Positions 25,912 through 35,117 of a stretch of DNA of 64,000 nucleotides are shown in pieces (positions within the stretch are counted from its first letter, which is position 1; each line of letters starts with the position of its first letter). The translations under genes and the position numbers were made by a program. This DNA is from an uncultured Oscillospiraceae bacterium. GTDB taxonomy: Bacteria > Bacillota > Clostridia > Oscillospirales > Oscillospiraceae. The notes below the pieces were generated by a model, which ran no database searches, was not told where the DNA came from, and saw only the letters and a program-made list of their open reading frames with translations. Where the stretch lies: the NCBI GenBank assembly GCA_944385035.1, contig CALWVV010000005.1, positions 1-64,000 on the forward strand, in the 5' to 3' direction.

Positions 25912-26948
25912 GGCTGCTCCTCCCCTCCAAAGTAAAAGGCCCAGGACATGAGGATGCCGTTGTGGTGCTCGCTGGCCCAGGAGATGTCATAATCCAACAG
26001 TGGAATGTCCGAGAGGGGAAGAAGGACCGTTTCCTCCTGGGGCAAAGAGCGGATGGGCCGGCGGGAAAACTCGGTTTCCATACGCTGCTGTACGTCTTGG
26101 CCGGAGATGAAGTCTAAGAATTGCTGGGCATTTTTCCAATGAGGGGCGTCTTTGACAATGGCGCAGCCGTCGGGGACGCAGCTGGTGCCGTCTTTGGGAT
26201 AGACCAGGGCAATGTCATCTCCGGCCTCTACCCGCTTTAAAGCGGTCTCCTCCAAGGTGATGCCCACAAGGTCTGTACCGTTGGCCACCGAGGTGAGCAC
26301 ATCTCCAGAGCTGCTGAGCTGCCGCCCGTCCAGACTGACGGCAAAGTCCATCAAAGTCTTGTCCTGATTGCCGCCCATGGCGGAAAGAAGGGTGACCAGG
26401 CCGGTAAAGGAGGAGCCGGAGATGCTGGGGTCACAGAAGGCGATGCGCCCCTGCCAGGCGGGGGAAAAGAGGTCATGCCAGGCGGTGATCCGGTCCGGAG
26501 AGACCAGGGTGGCGTTGTAGATGAGCACCACCGGCAAGGCGGAAAAGGGGGTCCATAGTCCGCTCTCTGAGCGCATGGAGGGAGTCAGCTGCTGCCAATC
26601 CTTGCAGAAATAGGGGGTAAAGCAGTCGCCATAGGCTTCCAGGCTGTCTACACCGCCCCCGAACATCACGTCGGCTTTGGGACTGTCCGCCTCCTGGGTC
26701 AGGCGCTCCAACAGCTCGTTGGTGCCTCCCGCCACAAGCTCCACCCAGATGCCCGTGCGCGCTTCAAATTCCTTGATGATGGGCTGGTATACCTCCTCTT
26801 TGTGAGAGGTATAGACCACCAGCCGCTGTTCTTCCGGCGGGGCATAGGCGGATGTGGCCGGAACGGGCCTGCTGGCCGTGCACCCGGCTAGGAGCAGGCT
26901 GCAGGTCACAGCCAGACACAGCAGCCCCCGCACCCGTTGTTTCACCAT
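25908..26948 (-). CDS. Extracellular binding lipoprotein, probable sensor component (FbpA/HptA-like)
   Basis: A 346-aa lipoprotein with lipobox LLLAGC (Cys22), then a type 2 periplasmic-binding fold of the FbpA/thiamine/sugar-phosphate group (VVYTSHKEEVYQPIIKEFEARTGIWVELV, ADVMFGGGVDSLEAY, WQGRIAFCDPSISGSSF, GITLEETALKRVEAG). It opens the operon with the kinase and regulator and is coupled to the kinase. The importer on the opposite strand has its own, unrelated, larger binding protein. This one is therefore more likely a ligand-presenting sensor than a transport subunit. The ligand is not identifiable from sequence. GGAGG precedes the ATG. Confidence 0.85.
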   Translation of the reverse strand: MVKQRVRGLLCLAVTCSLLLAGCTASRPVPATSAYAPPEEQRLVVYTSHKEEVYQPIIKEFEARTGIWVELVAGGTNELLERLTQEADSPKADVMFGGGVDSLEAYGDCFTPYFCKDWQQLTPSMRSESGLWTPFSALPVVLIYNATLVSPDRITAWHDLFSPAWQGRIAFCDPSISGSSFTGLVTLLSAMGGNQDKTLMDFAVSLDGRQLSSSGDVLTSVANGTDLVGITLEETALKRVEAGDDIALVYPKDGTSCVPDGCAIVKDAPHWKNAQQFLDFISGQDVQQRMETEFSRRPIRSLPQEETVLLPLSDIPLLDYDISWASEHHNGILMSWAFYFGGEEQP

Positions 26949-27173
26949 CGCTGCCTCCTTTCTCCCACCGTTGGGGTTGTGAATTTTTACCTATTATAGC
27001 ACAGAAAAGCATTTGAGTTCATCCATAAGTTACAAAGATTGCAGTGAAACTCAAAAAACCGCAGTTTTGTCCCCTGTTCACGGAGCCATTTTTTGCATAC
27101 AATAAAAATAACCAGACAGACCACTTTTTGTGGCCTGTGTTTTAGTGAAAATGATGAAGGAGGATATGAAACC

Positions 27174-28568
27174 ATGAAACGGATCGTCTCGTTGCTCCTG
27201 GCCGCTTCCATGACCCTGGCACTGGTTGCCTGCGGCGGCAACACCAGTACCCAATCATCAGGAGGCTCTGCCTCCTCCGGTGGAAATACTTCCGCCGGGA
27301 CCCAGACTCCCACCGACCTTACCGAAACCCAGAAGATCATCCAGGAGGCCCAGGGCATGACCCTGGAGGAACTGGCTAAGAAGGCCATTGAGGAATCCAA
27401 CGGCAAGATGTTCTACGGCGTGGGCAACTCCAGCCGTGGCAAGAGCGCCCTGCCCCTGTTCATCGAGTACCTGCAGACCATCGACCCCAACTACACCATG
27501 GAGTTTGAGTGGCAGCAGCCCAAAAACAATAAGATCTTCGATCAGCTCACCGCCGACTCCCTGAAGGACACCGGCACCTTTGCCATGACCCTCATTCAGG
27601 ACGGCAACCAGATCGAGTCCAAGATGGTCCAGACCGGTATTTTGGACACCTTTATCCCCAAGGATTGGGCCGATGCCAACGGTACCACCGCCGAGGAGTA
27701 CAAGGGCTACCTGCCCCTGCAGACTCTGAACAAGATCTTCATGTACAACAACACCGGCTCCAAGACCTATGACAACTGCTGGGACTTTGTGGCCGAGGGC
27801 GAGCATGGCCTGTTCATGGACATCGACTCTGAGATCGTAGGCAAGAACTTCCTGTACATGCTCACACGGGACGACTACTCCGCCATGCTGAAGGAGGCCT
27901 TCGAGGCCCTCAGTGCCGAGGAACAGGCCTACTTCCAGCCCACCATCGACGCCATGGCCTCTGAGGCGGAGAGCCTGGGCCTGGGCGAGAACGGCAAGTA
28001 TGCCCTGGCCTGGATCAAGCTCTGGGTGGGCAGCTACAACGCCCAGACCGACGACGGCCCCATCTGCAACACCCTGGTGGACCAGTCCGCCACCGACCAG
28101 TTCGGCCTTATCGTGTACTCCAAGCTGCGCTCTGTGGAGGAGTCCGCCTCCGTTTCCAAGAACAACATCACCGTGGCCGCTTACAATGACGGCTACACCG
28201 GCATGGGCGGCTTTGGCTACTGCCACTACCTGTTCGTCACCGACAACAGCCCCCTGCCCTGGACCGCCTGCGCCTTTATCGCCTACATGACCTGCACCGC
28301 CGACGGCTTCTCCGCCTGGGGCAAGGACATCGGCGGCTACTCCTCCAACCCCAATGTGGCCGCGGAAAACGAGGAGATCTATCACCACCAGACCGGCGGC
28401 ATGGCCGAGGACGGCACCACTGTGGAGTTTGCCGCTCTCAACGACCACGGCTACGACTGGTGGGTGGGCGACGGCAAGCTGGTCCTGGAGGACCCCGAGT
28501 ACTGCGCTTCCGTCTCCTTCACCGTGGGCAGCTGGATCGAGATGCTGGATAAGTACAGCGCGGGCTGA
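27174..28568 (+). CDS. ABC importer solute-binding lipoprotein
   Basis: A 464-aa lipoprotein with signal and lipobox LALVACGG (Cys23), a Ser/Gly-rich linker to about residue 45, then a bacterial extracellular solute-binding fold. It is longer than usual FbpA-type proteins (about 340). The gene starts the importer operon and is separated from the permease by a perfect intercistronic hairpin, which usually allows the binding protein to be made in excess. The ATG was chosen because AAGGAGG lies 11 bases upstream. An ATG nine bases earlier is out of frame. The substrate is unknown. The neighbouring pgmB and Cof phosphatase suggest a phosphorylated sugar. Confidence 0.85.
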   Translation: MKRIVSLLLAASMTLALVACGGNTSTQSSGGSASSGGNTSAGTQTPTDLTETQKIIQEAQGMTLEELAKKAIEESNGKMFYGVGNSSRGKSALPLFIEYLQTIDPNYTMEFEWQQPKNNKIFDQLTADSLKDTGTFAMTLIQDGNQIESKMVQTGILDTFIPKDWADANGTTAEEYKGYLPLQTLNKIFMYNNTGSKTYDNCWDFVAEGEHGLFMDIDSEIVGKNFLYMLTRDDYSAMLKEAFEALSAEEQAYFQPTIDAMASEAESLGLGENGKYALAWIKLWVGSYNAQTDDGPICNTLVDQSATDQFGLIVYSKLRSVEESASVSKNNITVAAYNDGYTGMGGFGYCHYLFVTDNSPLPWTACAFIAYMTCTADGFSAWGKDIGGYSSNPNVAAENEEIYHHQTGGMAEDGTTVEFAALNDHGYDWWVGDGKLVLEDPEYCASVSFTVGSWIEMLDKYSAG

Positions 28569-28636
28569 TGCCCCTCTTGTCCGGAACAACCGTCTGCCCG
28601 GGCGTTGCTGAATCTCACTTCCGAGCATAGGCATAC

Positions 28637-28684
28637 AAAGCGCCCTTGGACGCAGGTGAAATCCGCCGCTTCCAAGGGCGCTTT
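28637..28684 (+). promoter_or_regulatory. Intercistronic stem-loop between binding protein and permease
   Basis: A perfect 14-bp stem (AAAGCGCCCTTGGA and its complement) with a 20-nt loop and no T tract after it (TTTCCC). It is better read as an mRNA-stabilising or partial-attenuation element than as a full terminator. Confidence 0.65.
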
Positions 28685-28711
28685 CCCATCCCGGCATAAA
28701 GGAGAGATCGT

Positions 28712-30541
28712 ATGGACCAAATGAAGATCCGGCGGGACAATGCGTCCGCTATCCGGCTGAATAAAATCAAGACCTTTTTCTCCAAGCCCCACAATGTGAT
28801 CCTGCTGCTGATGGGTATTGTACTTACCGTCAGCACCGTTGCCCCCATTATTGCCATTGTGGAGGACACCTTTAAAATCCACCCCGGCACCATCGACGCC
28901 CACCTGACTGGTCAGAGCGCGGGATATACCGTAGTCAACTACATCGACCTCTTTACTAGCCCCATGGCCAAGACCAACCTGTGGACCCCCCTTCTGAACA
29001 CCATCTGGCTGGCCGTGGGTACCTGTGTGGTGGCCATCCTCTTTGGCGGCATGTTCGCCTTCCTCATTACCCGCACCAACCTGGCCTGGCGGAAATACCT
29101 CAGCTCCATCTTCATCTTCCCCTACATCATGCCCCAGTGGACGCTGGCGGTGGTGTGGCAGAACATGTTCAACTCCAACGCCGTCACCGGGACCTCCAAC
29201 GGCCTGCTGGCCGCCACCCTGGGCATTAACATGCCCATCTGGTGGTGCAAGGGCCTGTTCCCCAGCCTAGTGGTGCTGGGCCTCCATTACGCCCCCTTTG
29301 CCTACATCCTCATCGGCGGCATTTTCCGGAACATGGACGCCAACCTGGAGGAGGCGGCCACCATTCTGGACACTCCCAAGTGGCGGATCATGTGCCGTAT
29401 CACTCTGCCCATGGTCAAACCCGCCATCTTGTCCACTGTCCTGCTGGTGTTCGGCAGCGCCATGGGCTCCTACCCGGTGCCCCATTACCTGGGCCTTACC
29501 ACCCTGGCCACCAAGTACGTGTCCATGAACTCCAAGTACACCGGCGAGGCCAGCATTCTGGCCATTATTATGATGATCTTCGGTGTGGCGATCATGCTGC
29601 TCAACCAGCTCAGCCTCCAAAGCCGTAAGAGCTACACCACGGTCACCGGAAAGTCCGGCCAGATCTCCAAGATCAACCTGGGGAAAGTGGGCAAGTATGT
29701 CATCGCCCTCATCCTGGTGGTGACCACCTTCTTTACCAGCATTTTCCCCATCGTCTCCTTTGCCTTTGAGACCTTCCTGCCCAACCCCGGCGACTATTCC
29801 TTCCTCTACACTGGGGACCCGGATAACCTCACCACCAAGTGGTGGACCACGGACGAGAATGTGACGGAAAACGGCATGTACGGCCAGAAGGGCATTCTCC
29901 ACAACGAGACCATCTGGAACGCCTTTAAGGGCACCATCTGGGTCAGCGTGTGCTGCGCCCTGCTGGCAGGAACCCTGGGCACCCTCATCGGCTATGCCGT
30001 ATCCAAAAACAGGCGAAGTAAATGGGCCAACTATGTCAACTCCGTAGCCTTTCTTCCCTATCTTATGCCCTCCATCGCGGTGGGCGTGGCCTTCTTTATC
30101 CTTTTCTCCAGTGAGAAAATCAACCTCTTCAATACCTATACCATCCTGATCATCGTAGGTACCATCAAGTACATCCCCTTTGCCAGCCGCAGCTCCCTCA
30201 ACTCCATGCTGCAGCTGTCCGGGGAAATTGAAGAGGCTGCCATCATTCAGAACATCCCCTGGGTCAAGCGGATGACCCGGATCATCATCCCCATCCAGAA
30301 GTCGTCCATCATCAGCGGCTATCTGCTCCCCTTTATGACCTGCCTGCGGGAGCTGTCCCTGTTTATGCTGCTGTGTGTGCAGGGGTTCATCCTCTCCACC
30401 ACCCTGGACTACTTCGACGAAATGGGCCTGTACGCCTTCTCCAGCGGCATCAACCTGATTTTGATCATCACCATCCTGGTGTGCAACACCCTGGTCAACA
30501 AGGTCACCGGGGCCAGCCTGGACAAGGGAATAGGAGGTTAA
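28712..30541 (+). CDS. ABC importer permease, two permease domains fused
   Basis: A 609-aa membrane protein consisting of two binding-protein-dependent transport permease domains in one chain (about 30-310 and 330-600), as in FbpB/AfuB-type importers. Each half has an EAA-type coupling motif: NLEEAATILDTPKWRIMCRITLPMVKP in the first, and EIEEAAIIQNIPWVKRMTRIIIPIQKS in the second. Extracytoplasmic loops after the first helix of each half are longer than usual. It sits between its binding protein and ATPase genes with a 3-bp gap to the latter. The ATG follows AAAGGAGAG. Confidence 0.92.
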   Translation: MDQMKIRRDNASAIRLNKIKTFFSKPHNVILLLMGIVLTVSTVAPIIAIVEDTFKIHPGTIDAHLTGQSAGYTVVNYIDLFTSPMAKTNLWTPLLNTIWLAVGTCVVAILFGGMFAFLITRTNLAWRKYLSSIFIFPYIMPQWTLAVVWQNMFNSNAVTGTSNGLLAATLGINMPIWWCKGLFPSLVVLGLHYAPFAYILIGGIFRNMDANLEEAATILDTPKWRIMCRITLPMVKPAILSTVLLVFGSAMGSYPVPHYLGLTTLATKYVSMNSKYTGEASILAIIMMIFGVAIMLLNQLSLQSRKSYTTVTGKSGQISKINLGKVGKYVIALILVVTTFFTSIFPIVSFAFETFLPNPGDYSFLYTGDPDNLTTKWWTTDENVTENGMYGQKGILHNETIWNAFKGTIWVSVCCALLAGTLGTLIGYAVSKNRRSKWANYVNSVAFLPYLMPSIAVGVAFFILFSSEKINLFNTYTILIIVGTIKYIPFASRSSLNSMLQLSGEIEEAAIIQNIPWVKRMTRIIIPIQKSSIISGYLLPFMTCLRELSLFMLLCVQGFILSTTLDYFDEMGLYAFSSGINLILIITILVCNTLVNKVTGASLDKGIGG

Positions 30542-30544
30542 GTT

Positions 30545-32164
<1,620 letters not shown>

Positions 32165-32182
32165 GGATATACGCATCTCACG

Positions 32183-32214
32183 GACCGGCGCTGCAAACGC
32201 GGCGCCGGTCTTTC
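32183..32214 (+). terminator. Terminator of the importer operon
   Basis: A 9-bp stem (GACCGGCGC / GCGCCGGTC) followed by TTTCC. It is moderate, with a short T tract. Confidence 0.6.
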
Positions 32215-32302
32215 CTGTGTGGGGAGCAGGATTCCGGCCTTGACCGTGAGGGCGGAGGATGCTATACTAATTTAAATCATCAACAGACGAAAGGGGAGGG
32301 CG

Positions 32303-32998
32303 ATGGACGACAGCTGCATTCAGGCGATTGCCCATATCCGGAGTGATTTTCCGGAAAAATTCGGCATTCCCCGGCAGAGCGGCCTGGTGGAGGAGCTGAC
32401 AGCCCGGATCGTCTTTGAGCCGGAATACCGGCAGCCCGCCGCTTTCCGGGGGCTGGAGGGGTTTTCTCACCTGTGGCTCATCTGGGAGTTTTCCAAGGCG
32501 AAGGGAAAGCCCTGGTCCCCCACGGTGCGCCCGCCCCGGCTGGGCGGAAATACCCGCCTGGGGGTGTTTGCCACCCGTTCTCCCTTCCGGCCCAATCCCA
32601 TCGGTCTGTCCTGCGTCAGGTTGGTGAAGCTGGAGCAGGACTCCAAGTTTGGCCCGGTGCTGGTGGTGGCGGGAGCCGATCTGATGGACGGGACCCCCAT
32701 TTACGACATCAAGCCCTACCTGCCCTATGCCGACTGCAAGCCCCAGGCTACGGGAGGCTTCGCCTCCCAGCCCAAGGAGCCCAGCCTCCAGGTGGAGATT
32801 CCCCAGCACCTGCTGGAGCAGATCCCCCAGGAGAAGCGGGGAGCGCTGCGGGGCGTTTTGGCCCAGGACCCCCGGCCCCAGTACCAGGAGGACCCCCAGC
32901 GGGTCTATGGAATGGCCTTTGGTGCCTGGGAAGTTCGCTTCCGGGTGGAGGGGGACCGGCTTGAGGTATTGGAGATCGTCTTAGGAAAAGCGCAATAA
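32303..32998 (+). CDS. trmO: tRNA (N6-threonylcarbamoyladenosine37-N6)-methyltransferase TrmO
   Basis: A 231-aa enzyme that methylates t6A37 to m6t6A in tRNA-Thr using S-adenosylmethionine. The TsaA/YaeB beta-barrel domain (about 5-145) carries the diagnostic strings GLEGFSHLWLIWEF, RPPRLGGNTRLGVFATRSPFRPNPIGLS and DLMDGTPIYDIKPYLPYAD. A C-terminal extension (to 231) completes the usual YaeB length. GGGGAGGGCG precedes the ATG. It is a single gene with no functional tie to its neighbours. Confidence 0.95.
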   Translation: MDDSCIQAIAHIRSDFPEKFGIPRQSGLVEELTARIVFEPEYRQPAAFRGLEGFSHLWLIWEFSKAKGKPWSPTVRPPRLGGNTRLGVFATRSPFRPNPIGLSCVRLVKLEQDSKFGPVLVVAGADLMDGTPIYDIKPYLPYADCKPQATGGFASQPKEPSLQVEIPQHLLEQIPQEKRGALRGVLAQDPRPQYQEDPQRVYGMAFGAWEVRFRVEGDRLEVLEIVLGKAQ

Positions 32999-33100
32999 GA
33001 TTCATACCCACAGCGAGGAACTATGCGATCATAAAGGCCGGACGGATCCCCCCTGGGGGACGGAAACGCTCCGGTACATTGGCTAAAGGAGGAACTCTAT

Positions 33101-33436
33101 ATGAAACTGATTTTTGCGGTGATTCGGGATAAGGATGCCAACATGGCCATTGAGGGCCTGGCCCAGTCTCACATCGGTGTGACCAAGCTGGCCAGTACCG
33201 GTGGTTTCCTCCGGGATGGCAATACCACGCTGATGATCGGTGCGGAAAATGACCAGGTGGAGCACGTTCTGGAGATTTTGAAAGAGAACTGTGCCAAGCG
33301 TGCTGAGACGGAGATCATCGCCCCCCACGGGACGGGCGGTGTACCTGCCTGGAACCTGGGCTGCACGCCCATCAAAATTGAGGTGGGCGGCGCCACAGTC
33401 TTTGTACTGGAAATGGAGCAGTTTATCAAGCTTTGA
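33101..33436 (+). CDS. darA: Cyclic-di-AMP receptor, PII-like DarA/PstA
   Basis: A 111-aa PII-like trimeric protein that binds c-di-AMP. The family pattern is clear: MKLIFAVIRDKDANMAIEGLAQSHIGVTKLASTGGFLRDGNTTLMIG, the long T-loop region, then GTGGVPAWNLGCTPIKIEVGGATVFVLEMEQF. Function downstream of c-di-AMP binding is not settled in the family. It is monocistronic with a strong AAAGGAGG and its own terminator. The 102-bp gap before it holds only a short GC-rich dyad. Confidence 0.95.
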   Translation: MKLIFAVIRDKDANMAIEGLAQSHIGVTKLASTGGFLRDGNTTLMIGAENDQVEHVLEILKENCAKRAETEIIAPHGTGGVPAWNLGCTPIKIEVGGATVFVLEMEQFIKL

Positions 33437-33439
33437 CCG

Positions 33440-33471
33440 ATATCCCCGGTTCCGGCCGGGGATATTTTTTC
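33440..33471 (+). terminator. Terminator after darA
   Basis: A 10-bp stem ATATCCCCGG / CCGGGGATAT with loop TTCCGG, then a T run. Confidence 0.88.
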
Positions 33472-33521
33472 CCGGCGAGTCATCCTCCCCCAGGTGGAAC
33501 GAATATTTTTTGCAAAAATAC

Positions 33522-33552
33522 TTGACCTTCCCCCAGGTGGAAGGTGTACCCT
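33522..33552 (+). promoter_or_regulatory. MerR-type promoter and operator
   Basis: TTGACC and TACCCT are separated by 19 bp, the over-long spacing typical of MerR-activated promoters. A perfect dyad ACCTTCC-N7-GGAAGGT (33525-33545) fills the spacer. The 14-mer TCCCCCAGGTGGAA from this site recurs exactly at 33486-33499, 43 bp upstream. Confidence 0.85.
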
Positions 33553-33578
33553 GTGTGTGAAAAGGGAGGAATGACCCC

Positions 33579-34232
33579 GTGAAGATCAACGAGGTGGAGG
33601 CCCAGGTGGGCATCACCAAAAAGAATATCCGTTTTTATGAGGCCCAGGGGCTTCTGGCTCCCCGGCGCAACAGTGAGAACGGTTACCGGGACTATGGCCC
33701 GGAGGAGGTGGAGGCTCTGCGGCAGATCAAGCTGCTGCGCAAGCTGGGCCTCCCCCTGGAGGAGATCCGCCGCATGCAGGCGGGGAGCAGTACCATCGGC
33801 GACGGTATGCGCCGCCATCTGGTGACCCTGGAGCGGGAGCGGCGCGGTCTGGAGCAGTCCATAGAGTTCTGCCGGGCCCTGAAGGACCGGGAGGAGCGGC
33901 TGGATGCCCTGGACGCGGGGGCGCTGCTGGAGGAGATGGAGCAGCTGGAGCGCACAGGGATGACCTTTAAAAACAAGCAGCAGGGAGACACCCGGCCCAT
34001 TCGCTATGCGGGGGCCATTGTGGTGGCCGTGCTGATGTGTGCCCTCATGGTGGGCATTATTGCCCTGATGGCCTGGGCCTTTGCCGCGGATCCCCAGGAC
34101 GCGCCGCCTCTGCCGCTGCTGATTGTGCTCATGGCCATCCCGGCGGCGGTGATTCTGGGGGTGCTCCTGGCGCTTATGCAGCGCATTCGGGAAATTCAGA
34201 GGGGAGAGGAAAACGATGCGAAAAACTACTAA
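33579..34232 (+). CDS. MerR-family regulator with two C-terminal membrane segments
   Basis: A 217-aa protein. The N-terminal MerR winged helix (about 1-70, NEVEAQVGITKKNIRFYEAQGLLAPRRNSENGYRDYG) is followed by the dimerising coiled coil (about 75-130) and, in place of a soluble ligand domain, two hydrophobic segments (about 142-167 and 176-200). It ends QRIREIQRGEENDAKNY. That last motif is repeated at the C-termini of the next two proteins. The GTG start follows GGGAGG. It first reads an operon that includes itself, from its own 19-bp-spacer promoter. A membrane-anchored regulator sensing an envelope or membrane signal is inferred. Confidence 0.85.
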   Translation: MKINEVEAQVGITKKNIRFYEAQGLLAPRRNSENGYRDYGPEEVEALRQIKLLRKLGLPLEEIRRMQAGSSTIGDGMRRHLVTLERERRGLEQSIEFCRALKDREERLDALDAGALLEEMEQLERTGMTFKNKQQGDTRPIRYAGAIVVAVLMCALMVGIIALMAWAFAADPQDAPPLPLLIVLMAIPAAVILGVLLALMQRIREIQRGEENDAKNY

Positions 34233-34470
34233 GGGAAAGGACTTTGGCGCAGCTGTAGTCGTTACGGTTTTGGTGGCGGCTCTTATGCTCCTGCTGACCG
34301 CCGCTTTGGTGGCCGGATACTTTGGAGGAAGCACCCACGGGCTGGCCACGGCCATCATTTTCTTCTGTGCCCTGATGTATTTGGCGGTGGCGGTGGGGGT
34401 CATTGTGGCCCTCTATCAGCGTTGGAAAGAGATCCAAGGAGGTGAGGAGGACGAAGCCAAAAAATATTGA
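34216..34470 (+). CDS. Small two-TM membrane protein with shared C-terminal motif (first)
   Basis: An 84-aa protein with two hydrophobic segments (about 10-35 and 42-66) and a charged tail QRWKEIQGGEEDEAKKY that matches the C-terminus of the upstream MerR protein. It overlaps the MerR gene by 17 bp, with GGGAGAGG before the ATG. I do not recognise a named family. The topology places the short tail in the cytoplasm if the N-terminus is inside. It probably interacts with, or is sensed by, the membrane part of the regulator. Confidence 0.7.
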   Translation: MRKTTKGKDFGAAVVVTVLVAALMLLLTAALVAGYFGGSTHGLATAIIFFCALMYLAVAVGVIVALYQRWKEIQGGEEDEAKKY

Positions 34471-34714
34471 GCCCACTAAGCGCCGGGAGCGGAAGGCAGC
34501 CATTCGGGGCGTGGTGACCCATGTGGTGGTCCAGCTGCTGTCCGTGGCGGTGCTGCTGGGCCTTCGCTGCCTCACCGTCCGGGCGTGGCTGGACAATCTG
34601 CTGCTTTTTGTGGCGGTGCTGGACCTGATCACCCTGCCATTTTCGTTTATAGTACTGCGGCAGCGGCTGCGGGAAATTGAAAAAGGGGAAATGGAGGAAG
34701 CGCGAAAATATTAA
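34442..34714 (+). CDS. Small two-TM membrane protein with shared C-terminal motif (second)
   Basis: A protein of about 90 aa with a basic N-terminus (KRRERKAAIRG), two hydrophobic segments (about 26-44 and 49-69) and the tail QRLREIEKGEMEEARKY, again matching its two upstream neighbours. It overlaps the preceding gene by 29 bp. A GTG at 34442 is the best available start, though its ribosome binding site is not clean, so the exact start is uncertain. Family unknown. Three consecutive genes with the same motif suggest a duplicated or co-assembling set. Confidence 0.6.
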   Translation: MRRTKPKNIEPTKRRERKAAIRGVVTHVVVQLLSVAVLLGLRCLTVRAWLDNLLLFVAVLDLITLPFSFIVLRQRLREIEKGEMEEARKY

Positions 34715-34743
34715 AGTCAGATCGATTGAAGGAGGAAATAACT

Positions 34744-35055
34744 ATGCTGCTGGTAAACATTGACTACATTCCTGGAAAAGAGCTGGAAGTGCTGGGCCTG
34801 GTGAAGGGCACTGTGGTCCAGTCCAAAAACTTCGGCAAGGACTTTATGGCCGGTATGAAGACTCTGGTGGGCGGCGAGATCACCAGTTACACCGAGATGC
34901 TCAATGAGGCCCGCCAGATCGCCATGAAACGCATGGTGGACGATGCCGAGGGCCTGGGCGCGGATGCGGTGATCAACATCCGCTACGGCTCCTCTGCCGT
35001 TATGCAGGGGGCCGCTGAGGTCATTGCCTACGGGACCGCGGTGCGGTTTAAGTAA
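34744..35055 (+). CDS. YbjQ/UPF0145 family protein
   Basis: A 103-aa cytosolic protein of the YbjQ family, small pentameric proteins sometimes called heavy-metal-binding domains. The family core is visible: GLVKGTVVQSKNFGKDF, then TSYTEMLNEARQIAMKRMVDDAEGLGADAVINIRY and a C-terminal VIAYGTAVRF. The start follows GAAGGAGG. It closes the MerR operon, 29 bp after the second small membrane protein. Its function is not known, and the operon links it to the membrane-associated regulator. Confidence 0.88.
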   Translation: MLLVNIDYIPGKELEVLGLVKGTVVQSKNFGKDFMAGMKTLVGGEITSYTEMLNEARQIAMKRMVDDAEGLGADAVINIRYGSSAVMQGAAEVIAYGTAVRFK

Positions 35056-35071
35056 ATCCCATCAAACAAAG

Positions 35072-35112
35072 AACGCCGCCTCCGGAGCAAAGGCTCCGGA
35101 GGCGGCGTTTTC
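35072..35112. terminator. Terminator between the MerR operon and the DUF1846 gene
   Basis: A 17-bp perfect stem (AACGCCGCCTCCGGAGC and its complement) with loop AAAG, then TTTTC. It lies between convergent units. Confidence 0.9.
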
Positions 35113-35117
35113 TCTGC

